Shown here one piece after another: positions 9,991 to 18,646 of a DNA stretch of 64,000 nt. Location of the stretch: contig JAPDPQ010000010.1 in NCBI GenBank assembly GCA_034506395.1, forward strand, positions 62,001 to 126,000, written 5' to 3'. This DNA is from a candidate division KSB1 bacterium. Lineage in GTDB: Bacteria > Zhuqueibacterota > Zhuqueibacteria > Thermofontimicrobiales > Thermofontimicrobiaceae. Every line of letters begins with the position of its first letter. The stretch's first letter is position 1. Under the pieces are notes generated by a model, which saw only the letters and a program-made list of their open reading frames with translations, did no database searches and was not told the origin of the DNA. Position numbers and translations under genes: made by a program.

Positions 9991-10102
9991 TGGTTAGGGA
10001 GTGGTTAAAGGTGCATTGCGGAGAATGATGGCACTAATCTGATTCATGCGCACGTAGAAGGCCATCAATCTCGCAAGTGCGCTAATGCCATTCACCGAAA
10101 CT

Positions 10103-10175
10103 GTCCCCATCGTCTAGTGGCCTAGGACTTAGGATTTTCGATCCTACAACGGGGGTTCGATTCCCCCTGGGGACG
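10103..10175 (+). tRNA. tRNA-Glu (TTC)
   Basis: The acceptor stem GTCCCCA pairs with TGGGGAC. The anticodon arm is TAGGA-TTTTCGA-TCCTA with anticodon TTC. The T-arm is GGGGG-TTCGATT-CCCCC, with discriminator G. It lies 112 bp after tRNA-His and before a terminator, so the two are probably one transcript. Confidence 0.96.
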
Positions 10176-10187
10176 CTCAAACCAAAC

Positions 10188-10217
10188 AGCCGTGAAAAAA
10201 CTTCACGGCTTTTTTTA
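10188..10217 (+). terminator. Intrinsic terminator of the tRNA transcript
   Basis: A perfect 9-bp stem AGCCGTGAA/TTCACGGCT with a 5-nt loop is followed by seven T residues. Confidence 0.9.
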
Positions 10218-11377
10218 TTTAAATCTGAAATTCCATAATGAAATTTTTTTCGGACGCCCACGGACCACGCAATATTAGGATAAAAGCGCTTTTTTCGAGT
10301 TATAAATCCTTCCTCATGTTTCGTGGTCTAAGGCTTTTTATAATTCAGCGTTATGGTTCAGCATTGCAATTTAACGACAAATTTTCCTGCTGTGTCGAAT
10401 TCTATTTCAGCAACTCTCATGCAAATCCCCCGATCAGTTGCTTCTCATATTATTCGATTATTTTTAAAATTGAAGTTATGATGATGCGAAGCGAATAATC
10501 AAAATTTGGGGCGAAAGTTCTTTTATGATTGCATTGAATGGCTGTTTAAATCTCTAGCTAAGCAAATATGAACGGGTGCTATTTGAAAATATTTTCATTC
10601 GGATTTCGAGCTCACAATGAGTTTTGGAGATCTATAAAGACAATCTAAGCGAATTTCTTTTTAATCTGTGCATGACGTTCGAGTTGCTCGAATCCTATTT
10701 TAAATTGTATTCCGCTGCTAGTCGTCCTTCGACTTTATTTGTTGCACCACTTTGAAACCGAAATTGAGCCTCGCAATATCATTTGGCCTCAAGATTGAAA
10801 TGATTTTTTAATTCGTGGGTAAATCATAGAATGTGGTTCTGAATACATTTTTGTAAATTTGAACCAACAGAGTTTTGTTTCTGGCGGGGGAATGCTCTCA
10901 TTATCATCAAATTCTGTTCGATGATATTGATGGCTGACATCTTGATATGCAATTTCATGAAATGCAAAACTCGATATTAAATTCTGTTAATCGCATACAA
11001 ATCACTTGAAAATTTTCCGTTTTTTATATTTCTTGTCCCAATAAATGATCGATTTGATGGGCTTTGCATCTTAAACTTATGGGATCGAAACGGGTAATGG
11101 TCATCATAAGGGGAACAGGGGAAAGATAGTCGAGTTTATGGTCCGATTTTCATCATCGAGATTCAGCCGCTATGCTCGGAGAAAGGGAAGAATCGCCTCT
11201 GTTTGGACTAAATTATGAGACAATTTCGATCGAAATTTGGCGGCTCATCGTCGCGAGACCTTTATTGCAGCAAAAGTCATAGCCCTTTTGGATATGATGG
11301 AGGGATTTGTTCGACCATAAATTGCTAAAGGAATTCCTTTGACCCATATAACATTTTAACCAAAAGTAGGAGTCGTT
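10218..11377. other. 1.16-kb region without a supported gene
   Basis: AT-rich sequence between the tRNA terminator and the protease gene. One 86-codon open frame (10238-10498) lacks a Shine-Dalgarno and has a composition unlike the neighbouring proteins (Phe/Ser/Cys rich), so it is not called. Part of the region must contain the protease promoter, but no convincing -35/-10 pair was found. Confidence 0.45.
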
Positions 11378-14300
11378 ATGAAGAGAATTGGTATGCTGTT
11401 GGTGTTGTCAGTGATTTGTGTGGCTGGCGTGAGGCTGGCTTATGCTGCTCAACCTTTTGAACGGGTGAAGATGGCAGGGGCACAAAATATCGCTATTTTG
11501 GAGTCGTTTGACAAGGGCGATCTGCCCGCAAATTTGGCAAGCAGCTTAGATCGCCTGTATGCCCTTTACAAGACCCAGAGAGATTTCCGAAGCTATGCGG
11601 AAGACAATAGGGTCCAATTGAAGGGAGACATGGTGGTAGCTACGATGCTGCCATATCAAAACCGAAGCACGGCCGACATTGATGATCGATTGCTGCAAAA
11701 ATTGGGAGTAACGATCAAGGCAAAAGGGAAACATTCGATGCGGGTGGAGATCCCGATTGCAGAGCTTCGGCGTGTTGCCAATGCGGTTCAAGGCATAGCA
11801 GAGATCCATAATGTCATTAGGCCCATACCTGATGCGATCATCAGCGAAGGGGTTGCATTGATGAATGCCAATACCTGGCAATCAGCCGGTTATACGGGAA
11901 CAGGAGCGAAAGTGGCTGTGATTGACGGCGGTTTTGCTGAACTAACGGAGGCCCAAGCCAATGGCGATATTCCCTCGAGCTATTATTCGCTTGATCTGAC
12001 TGGTCGCGGTCTGGAAGCTTATGCTGATGGTGAACACGGAACGGCTGTTACAGAGGCGGTTTACGATGTCGCTCCTGGAGCAGCTTTGTACCTTTATAAA
12101 ATAGACGATCTCACCGATCTGGAGGTTGCTAAGAACGATGCGATCAGCCAGGGGGTGCATGTGATCAATCATTCAATGAGCTGGTTTGGTCTTTCCTATT
12201 ACGATGGTACAGGCGGCGCATGTAATGTGGCGGCAGATGCCATTGCCAATGGCATCACCTGGGTTAATTCCGCCGGGAATCATGCGGAAGATCATTATCG
12301 GGCGGTCTTCGTGCCGACCCTAGATAATTTCCATGACTTCACGGGCACAGGGGAAAAATTAAATCCAATGGGGCCAGACCCCGGTTATGTTTGGCTGTTT
12401 CCTGCTGGAGTAATTATTCAAGTGTGGTTGAATTGGAACAATTATCCCACCACCAGCGAGGATTACGATCTCTATCTTTACAAATGGAATCCATCCAACT
12501 CGACGTGGGAAGCTATTGCCAGCTCCACCAATCGCCAATCGAATTCCTCGCCTACCGAGTCGATAGCTTATTTGAACAGAACTTCAAACGCTCGCTATGC
12601 TGTGGCGGTCAAAAAGTATTCGGCTACAACGAATGTGGACTTCACCATTTTTGCAAGCTATGGGTTGAGCTATCATATGGTCGAAAACAGCATCACAGAT
12701 CCTGGATCCCATAGTGATGTGGTGACTGTTGGAGCTATTGGCGCAAGTTATTATAGCACAGGACCTCAGGAATATTTCAGCGGTCAAGGACCAACGACAG
12801 ACGGCCGACCCAAGCCTGATGTGGCTGCGCCCGATAGTTGCGATAGCTTCGCTTATGGCTATTGGCAGGGCACTTCCCTTTCATCTCCGCATACTGCAGG
12901 GGTATGTGCGCTCATTAGAAGCCGATTCCCGAGCTTTTCTGAGTCGGAGATCAGGAATTATTTATATACGAAATGCACATTTGATCTGGGCGATCCTGGC
13001 CGTGATAATGTCTATGGCTGGGGCAAAGTGCTGTTACCCAATTTCGGTGAAATCACTGTGACCAGCCCCAATGGCGGGGAAGATTGGGCAGTCGGAAGCA
13101 CCCATGCAATCACCTGGACTTCGAGCGGCACTTCTGGCACCGTGAAAATCAATTATTCGGTCGATAATGGCAATTCCTGGATCCCCATCACGGCTATTTG
13201 TCCTGACACTGGTGCTTTTCGATGGACCATTCCTAATACCCCATCGAGCCAGTGTCTCGTCCAGGTGGCTGATACGGCCATAACCCCTGTGGACAAAAGT
13301 GATGCGGTATTCGCGATTACATTGTTAAGCATTGCTGATCTTCGGGCCTCGGTGCAAGGCAGTAGCATTTTGTTGGAATGGAGCCCTGTGAATGGCGCGG
13401 AGAGTTACAACGTCTATCGGGGCACAAGTTATGATTTCGTGCCAGATAAGATCGGGGGCAGCAATCGGATTGGCACCCAGATAGTGGACGAGGATCCTGG
13501 AACGAATGGCATCCAATGGACAGATACCGGCAACGGCGCGACGGTGGTAGGCGACGTGAATGTCTATTATTGCTATCGGGTGACGGCAGTGGTGCCCAGC
13601 CAGTCGTTTGAAACCGATCCTTCCAACCTGGCGCTGGAGTTCGATTATCCGCTGATCACGACTGGCAGAACAGACATCAATGAAATTGCTGTGTTGGTAA
13701 ATACCCAGAATACTCGTAAGCCTATTTCCACTGCCGAGGAACTGGCGCAAGCCATTCCGAATTGTACCGATGTCTATTATTGGGATGCAGCAGGGCAGGG
13801 GATCGTTGGCCATCCAAAGGGACTGCCGTTCAGCAATTTCAGCATCATCCCTGGTTACCCGTATATCGTTAATGTAGTGGCTGATACGGTGTGGACTGTG
13901 GCTGGCAGTTATGAGATGCCGCAGTTCAATTTGATAACGACTTCGGGGACAGATATCAATAACCTGACCGTGCCGCTGGAAAAAGCTGGTCTAACAACGG
14001 CCGAGGCGCTCGGAACTGATATCTCCAACTGCACCGATGTCTATTATTGGGATGCCGCAAGTCAAGGAATCGTGGGCCATGTGGTGGGTTTGCCATTTGC
14101 AAATTTCTCGGTGCAAGCAGGTTATCCCTACTATGTGAACGTCACTGCACCAACGACTTGGCCAGCGTCTGGAACGATGCTGTCCACGGCGCCGACAGGG
14201 CTGCTTCGAAGCGGATCGATGGCTCCGAACAAGGCTCGGGGTACTGCTGGAGCGCCCCATATCGCTTTCGGCAAAATTAACTCCAGCTCATCCCAATGTC

Positions 14301-14872
14301 TTCCAAAGGATGGTTTTAAGATTAAAGCATGGATCGCTGGTCGGTCTGAAGAGATCTTGACCCAAGATGACATCGGCACTGGCTGTGATGGCTCTTATTG
14401 GTGGGTTGCAGTCAGCAATTTCCCATCGAAATGGGCTGTCGGCGATACGCTGCACGTGATCGTGAGCCATGATAAAATTGGGCTCAACGCTCAAGCGTCA
14501 GTGAAACTCACTAACGCCGGTTCTGATTATGCTGGAGAAGCTCAAACAATCGAGGCTGCAACAGGCATTAGCGATCAAAAGGGGAATACATCCCCCAAAT
14601 TGATCCTGCAATCCAGCCATCCTAATCCTTTCAATGCAGAGACTGAGATAACATTTCGGCTCACCAGCACAGGGCAGGTGAAAGTTCAACTCTATGATGT
14701 GACTGGGCGTTTGGTTCGCACGATATTTTCGGGCGTAAAAGAATCTGGCGAGCATCGGGTTCTTTGGAATGGTCGGGACGATGCGGCTCAGCCAGTGAGC
14801 TCGGGCATCTATTTCTGTGTCATTGAGGCGTTTGGTGTCCGAGAGATGATCAAGCTCGGCTTGATAAAATAG
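11378..14872 (+). CDS. Secreted subtilisin-like protease with C-terminal sorting domain
   Basis: 1164 residues with a signal peptide ending AYAA. The S8 catalytic triad is Asp183 (VAVIDGG), His220 (GEHGTAV) and Ser500 (GTSLSSPHTAG), with oxyanion Asn301 (SAGN). A beta-sandwich like a PPC domain (about 335-425) is inserted between Asn301 and Ser500. After the protease come an Ig-like SPNGGEDW module (about 560-650), a fibronectin-III-like domain (about 655-755), two tandem copies of a roughly 90-residue module containing NCTDVYYWDAA, a spacer, and a C-terminal FlgD-like domain (SHPNPFNAETEITF...GRLVRTI...SGIYF). The last resembles secretion/anchoring domains in FCB bacteria. ATG 11378 is preceded by GTAGGAG. 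Confidence 0.93.
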   Translation: MKRIGMLLVLSVICVAGVRLAYAAQPFERVKMAGAQNIAILESFDKGDLPANLASSLDRLYALYKTQRDFRSYAEDNRVQLKGDMVVATMLPYQNRSTADIDDRLLQKLGVTIKAKGKHSMRVEIPIAELRRVANAVQGIAEIHNVIRPIPDAIISEGVALMNANTWQSAGYTGTGAKVAVIDGGFAELTEAQANGDIPSSYYSLDLTGRGLEAYADGEHGTAVTEAVYDVAPGAALYLYKIDDLTDLEVAKNDAISQGVHVINHSMSWFGLSYYDGTGGACNVAADAIANGITWVNSAGNHAEDHYRAVFVPTLDNFHDFTGTGEKLNPMGPDPGYVWLFPAGVIIQVWLNWNNYPTTSEDYDLYLYKWNPSNSTWEAIASSTNRQSNSSPTESIAYLNRTSNARYAVAVKKYSATTNVDFTIFASYGLSYHMVENSITDPGSHSDVVTVGAIGASYYSTGPQEYFSGQGPTTDGRPKPDVAAPDSCDSFAYGYWQGTSLSSPHTAGVCALIRSRFPSFSESEIRNYLYTKCTFDLGDPGRDNVYGWGKVLLPNFGEITVTSPNGGEDWAVGSTHAITWTSSGTSGTVKINYSVDNGNSWIPITAICPDTGAFRWTIPNTPSSQCLVQVADTAITPVDKSDAVFAITLLSIADLRASVQGSSILLEWSPVNGAESYNVYRGTSYDFVPDKIGGSNRIGTQIVDEDPGTNGIQWTDTGNGATVVGDVNVYYCYRVTAVVPSQSFETDPSNLALEFDYPLITTGRTDINEIAVLVNTQNTRKPISTAEELAQAIPNCTDVYYWDAAGQGIVGHPKGLPFSNFSIIPGYPYIVNVVADTVWTVAGSYEMPQFNLITTSGTDINNLTVPLEKAGLTTAEALGTDISNCTDVYYWDAASQGIVGHVVGLPFANFSVQAGYPYYVNVTAPTTWPASGTMLSTAPTGLLRSGSMAPNKARGTAGAPHIAFGKINSSSSQCLPKDGFKIKAWIAGRSEEILTQDDIGTGCDGSYWWVAVSNFPSKWAVGDTLHVIVSHDKIGLNAQASVKLTNAGSDYAGEAQTIEAATGISDQKGNTSPKLILQSSHPNPFNAETEITFRLTSTGQVKVQLYDVTGRLVRTIFSGVKESGEHRVLWNGRDDAAQPVSSGIYFCVIEAFGVREMIKLGLIK
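13651..14182 (+). repeat. Tandem duplicated ~90-codon module inside the protease
   Basis: Copy 1 (about 13651-13928) and copy 2 (about 13929-14182) both encode L-I-T-T-x-G-x-T-D-I-N, then NCTDVYYWDAA, QGIVGH, GLPF-x-NFS and GYPY-x-VNV. The repeat is clear at both protein and DNA level, indicating an internal duplication. The fold and role are unknown. Confidence 0.85.
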
Positions 14873-14880
14873 CAAGGATC

Positions 14881-14950
14881 GCATCACAAATGAACATCAA
14901 AATTCGATTGAGTCATTCAGCCGTTCGATTTTTTCATTCATTTGTGATGC
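14881..14950. repeat. 14-bp perfect inverted repeat after the protease gene
   Basis: GCATCACAAATGAA (14881-14894) and its exact reverse complement TTCATTTGTGATGC (14937-14950) are separated by 42 nt. A second 9-bp pairing, AAAATTCGA (14899-14907) with TCGAATTTT (14953-14961), interleaves with it in a pseudoknot-like order. No T-tract follows, so it is not an ordinary intrinsic terminator. Confidence 0.7.
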
Positions 14951-15011
14951 GTTCGAATTTTAATATTCATGAGTGCCAATCTGGATTGTCTCGCCCATTT
15001 GATAGATTTTG

Positions 15012-15083
15012 TTTCCCACAGATTGAAGCTTACGGATTTCAATTTTCTCGGAGGATGAGGACGGAAGTTCAATCTGTGGGAAA
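15012..15083. repeat. 16-bp perfect inverted repeat
   Basis: TTTCCCACAGATTGAA (15012-15027) and TTCAATCTGTGGGAAA (15068-15083) are exact reverse complements around a 40-nt loop. It lies 60 bp beyond the 14-bp inverted repeat. The surrounding 680 bp to the next gene contain no supported CDS; 69- and 93-codon open frames there are not protein-like. Confidence 0.7.
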
Positions 15084-15553
15084 TAAATTGATTAATTGAA
15101 GAAACCATATTCGATCAAATCTCTCTCTTTATCCAGCACCTTCCTGTCAGAAAAAAGCAGCCGCAAAACCCTATTGAATTCTACACCCCTTCTGAACGTC
15201 TCGGTGAAATCCAGGTTTCAGTACCTCAAGAATTCCAAATGGAGCCAAAATTGCATTTTCATTGGTTCAAGAATATTTCCAATGAATCCATTTGATGGAT
15301 GGCGAAAAAAGAGATTGACACTCTGTGGATATTTTGCTATTATTATGTCCCGCTATGGGTTAAATTTGCTGCTTTAGGTTCACGATGAGTTTCAATTGTC
15401 CTTTTTCCAAAATTGAGAGTGAATCCACAAGCTTATCGGCCATATGTTTTTCAATCAAACATTCGCGATATTGGCTGAAGTTTGGATTTAAGATGAAGCA
15501 AACTTTGATTATTTTCGATATGAACCGATGAAATTTCGACATGGAGGCACCAG

Positions 15554-16549
15554 ATGAAAAAGGTTCGTTGGGGAGTTCTTGGCGCAGCCAAGATCGCGCT
15601 CCAAAAGGTGATCCCGGCGATGCAGGCCAGCCGCTATTGTGAGGTTATTGCTATCGGATCTCGAAGCTTAGAAAAGGCGCAAAAAGCCGCTGCTCGATTG
15701 GGAATTCCTTTATCATTCGGCTCATACGAGGAATTGTTGGCAAGGGATGACATCGATGCAGTTTATATTCCTTTGCCCAATCATCTCCATGTGCCTTGGT
15801 CCATTCGGGCGTTGCGAGCTGGGAAACATGTGCTATGCGAGAAGCCGATCGCGCTATCTGCGCTGGAGGCAAAAGAGCTGTTGATCGAGGCGCAACGATA
15901 TCCTCAGCACAAAATCATGGAAGCGTTCATGTATCGCTTTCATCCACAATGGCAGCGGGCCAAACAATTAGTTGAGAATGGTGAGATCGGCGAGCTACGA
16001 ACTATCCATTCTTTTTTTTCTTATTACAATGTGGATGTTACCAACATCCGTAACCAGGCGGAGATCGGTGGCGGTGGTTTGATGGATATCGGTTGTTATG
16101 GCATTTCACTATCTCGGTTCATTTTTGCTGCGGAGCCGCTGCGCGTGTGCGGAATCATGGAATTTGACCCTCAGTTTCAGGTCGATCGTCTGACCTCAGC
16201 AATACTGGAGTTCCCGCAGGGCATCGCCAGCTTCACTTGTGCCACGCAACTGATCCCATATCAACGAGTGAATATTTTCGGTACGAAGGGCAGAATTGAA
16301 ATCGAAATTCCGTTTAATGCCCCTCCCGATCGTCCCTGTAAGATCTGGCTTCAGATAGGGAATGAGCTGAAAGAGATCCTATTTCCCATCGCGGATCAGT
16401 ATACGATTCAGGGAGACCTTTTCTCATTGGCAATTCTCAATAACACGGTTGTTCCCACGCCGCTGGCAGATGCGGTTGCCAATATGCAAGTTCTCGATGC
16501 CGTGCGCCAAAGCGCTCAGGAGAAAATCTGGATTGATTGTTTATTTTGA
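15554..16549 (+). CDS. Gfo/Idh/MocA-family NAD(P)-dependent oxidoreductase
   Basis: 331 residues. The N-terminal Rossmann fold is VRWGVLGAAKIA. The family signature CEKPIA has catalytic Lys97. A second conserved segment, GGGLMDIGCYGISLSRF, carries the Asp/Tyr pair of the C-terminal alpha/beta domain. It resembles the dihydrodiol/xylose dehydrogenase branch, so it probably oxidises or reduces a sugar or sugar acid, but the substrate cannot be read from the sequence. GGAGG lies ahead of the ATG. It stands alone, converging with the lactamase-fusion gene. Confidence 0.9.
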   Translation: MKKVRWGVLGAAKIALQKVIPAMQASRYCEVIAIGSRSLEKAQKAAARLGIPLSFGSYEELLARDDIDAVYIPLPNHLHVPWSIRALRAGKHVLCEKPIALSALEAKELLIEAQRYPQHKIMEAFMYRFHPQWQRAKQLVENGEIGELRTIHSFFSYYNVDVTNIRNQAEIGGGGLMDIGCYGISLSRFIFAAEPLRVCGIMEFDPQFQVDRLTSAILEFPQGIASFTCATQLIPYQRVNIFGTKGRIEIEIPFNAPPDRPCKIWLQIGNELKEILFPIADQYTIQGDLFSLAILNNTVVPTPLADAVANMQVLDAVRQSAQEKIWIDCLF

Positions 16550-16627
16550 GAGATTACATCTAAGGACCATCCCAGTTGAACAATGATTGGTGAATTTGAT
16601 AGTATTTGATCGTTTCCGCAGGTTGGT

Positions 16628-18415
16628 TCAGCGTTCAATTTCCTTTTTGTTCATTCGCTGCTTCAAGCAGCTCTTTTCGAGCCAACGCTGAAACGTTCCC
16701 TCGATCACGCAATTATGGCATAGATCCGTTGGCAGTAGAATGATTTGTGCATTTGACTCGAGCGATTGCCCATATTTGAGATGAGCCTTATTAATCGACC
16801 TGATGAATTGCTGATGTTCTTCCGCAAGATGATCAGTATAAATGCTTCGTAATCGGTTGTGTTTGTCCCGGCGCAGCCAGGGGATGATTTGATCGGTCAA
16901 ATCATAAAAAGCGTCGAATAAAAATAGCTCCTTCACCTGGTGGTCCATTCCGCCGCGAACCAAGGAGAGGATGGCTGGTCGATAGCCCCCACTATGGGCT
17001 GAAATGATGATTTTGCCGACTTGGACATAATGAATCCGATTTTCTGATTTTAATATTTGCAGGATTTCTTCAACAAACCGTTTTAGCCCACCTTCATCTT
17101 CCATTTTGCCACCACCAGAATCCGAGGCCCTGTAAGGGCCTTGGGCGAAGATCAAAATGGCATTTTTGTTCGATGCAATCAGTTGTTGCACCATGTTAAA
17201 CTGTTCCATAACATTGAGCACATCGTTATTCCAGCCATGGAAATGGACAATAAGATCGATCGACTGATCGACCTCGTGGAACCCACGAGGAATGACGATC
17301 ACGGCGCTGCTATCGCAATAATGAGGATCAAACGGGAAAAAGCGATCTTTATACTGATGGCCTTGGCTTCGGGAACCATGGGGAAAAGGGGCATGTCTCA
17401 AAAAGACCCGACACCACTCGCCGCTCGGGAAGCTATTCCAATCGATCGAGGTTGAGTAGGGTCGATCGAGGCCTTTGTCTCCAGTAAAAGCGTTCCACAC
17501 GATTCGGCTGGCATATGCCGCTGCCAGCACCCCGAGATTCTCAGGGCCGTCGCGGTGATCTTGAATTTGATCACAAAAGATCGCAACGGCAAAATCAACT
17601 CTGGAGGAAAGCACTAAGCCGACATCAACGCGCACCGAAGTGACACCACCAGTTTTATGCGCGACTTTGATATCAGGAGTGATTTCGATCGGCAAAAAGC
17701 GCGGGATCATGTCGTTATATTGCTGCTTGGCTAAAATGTCAATCATCGTTTGGCAGGCCATAGAGTCGACCAATTCGCTTCGATACAGTTTTTCCAGCAA
17801 TAGTACCATATCTTCTGGAGTTGAAACCCCTACGCCATAGCGAATCGATTCTGGGGAATCGGTCTTCGTCACCCATGACATCAGTTTGTTCAGCAACCTG
17901 GTCTGCTTGAGGCCTAATGCGCGCATTCGGTCATTCACGGCAGATAATTTTTCTTGATGATTTTTGCCCAGCGCATCGATGACCAGATTGGTGGCGGTGT
18001 TGTCGCTGATGGTGATCATCATCATCACCGCGTCGATCAATTGGTGTTCTGTTGTGCCAAAGAAATATTGATACAGGCCAGATCCGCCCCATTTATTGGA
18101 ATCTGCTAATACCATTTTTTGCGTGGGATGCACTTTTCCTTCGGCGACTTGATAGAAATATTCGACCATAATTGGCAGTTTGATCGCGCTGGCGGTTGGA
18201 AATTTTTCATCAGCCCGAAAAGATAAGACCTGGCCGGTTTTCAAATTTTTGGCCATTATGCCCAAACGGCCACCAAATGACCGCTCCAAAGCGCGCATTT
18301 GTAGGGCAATATCAGATTGATCCTGACAATAGAGCGGTGTAAAATACCAGCAAGTTACAAGAATAAGATTCAGAACAAAGCACCAGACGATTTTTTTCAT
18401 CGCAAATAGGTTCAT
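16628..18415 (-). CDS. Class A beta-lactamase-like domain fused to alpha/beta hydrolase
   Basis: About 595 residues with a signal peptide ending PLYCQ. Residues 35-310 are a serine beta-lactamase/DD-peptidase fold: SxxK at S76-A-I-K79, SDN at 137-139, KTG at 254-256. The omega-loop Glu of class A enzymes (ExxLN) is not apparent. Residues 330-590 form an alpha/beta hydrolase: oxyanion strand LIVHFHGWNND and nucleophile elbow SAHSGG (S475). Possible roles are cell-wall or antibiotic-ester hydrolysis (inference). The start is ambiguous among ATG 18415, ATG 18400 and an upstream TTG at 18427; none has a strong Shine-Dalgarno. It lies 231 bp downstream of the PBP1A gene on the same strand. Confidence 0.82.
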   Translation of the reverse strand: MNLFAMKKIVWCFVLNLILVTCWYFTPLYCQDQSDIALQMRALERSFGGRLGIMAKNLKTGQVLSFRADEKFPTASAIKLPIMVEYFYQVAEGKVHPTQKMVLADSNKWGGSGLYQYFFGTTEHQLIDAVMMMITISDNTATNLVIDALGKNHQEKLSAVNDRMRALGLKQTRLLNKLMSWVTKTDSPESIRYGVGVSTPEDMVLLLEKLYRSELVDSMACQTMIDILAKQQYNDMIPRFLPIEITPDIKVAHKTGGVTSVRVDVGLVLSSRVDFAVAIFCDQIQDHRDGPENLGVLAAAYASRIVWNAFTGDKGLDRPYSTSIDWNSFPSGEWCRVFLRHAPFPHGSRSQGHQYKDRFFPFDPHYCDSSAVIVIPRGFHEVDQSIDLIVHFHGWNNDVLNVMEQFNMVQQLIASNKNAILIFAQGPYRASDSGGGKMEDEGGLKRFVEEILQILKSENRIHYVQVGKIIISAHSGGYRPAILSLVRGGMDHQVKELFLFDAFYDLTDQIIPWLRRDKHNRLRSIYTDHLAEEHQQFIRSINKAHLKYGQSLESNAQIILLPTDLCHNCVIEGTFQRWLEKSCLKQRMNKKEIER

Positions 18416-18646
18416 AGCACCAACCAATGTTAGTGAGGTTCAAATTTTCAGAGCTAAAAAAAGACTACTAATTTTGCATTCAAGCGAATGAAACTCATAA
18501 AGTGTGTTCGATGTGCTTACAATAATATTTCATTTCGTGCAATTTTTAAACAAGAGATTCCAAGACCAGGTCGCAGGGTGAATTTTACTTAAATCATGTG
18601 GGCAACTCAGCCGAATCGATTCAATAGAAATTTGGTCAGTGCGTTA

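Noticed and set aside
10238..10498. 86-codon plus-strand ORF after the tRNA genes
   Set aside because: No Shine-Dalgarno, odd Phe/Ser/Cys-rich composition, no family resemblance.
14890..15377. Two short plus-strand ORFs (69 and 93 codons) after the protease
   Set aside because: They run through inverted repeats, and their translations are not protein-like.
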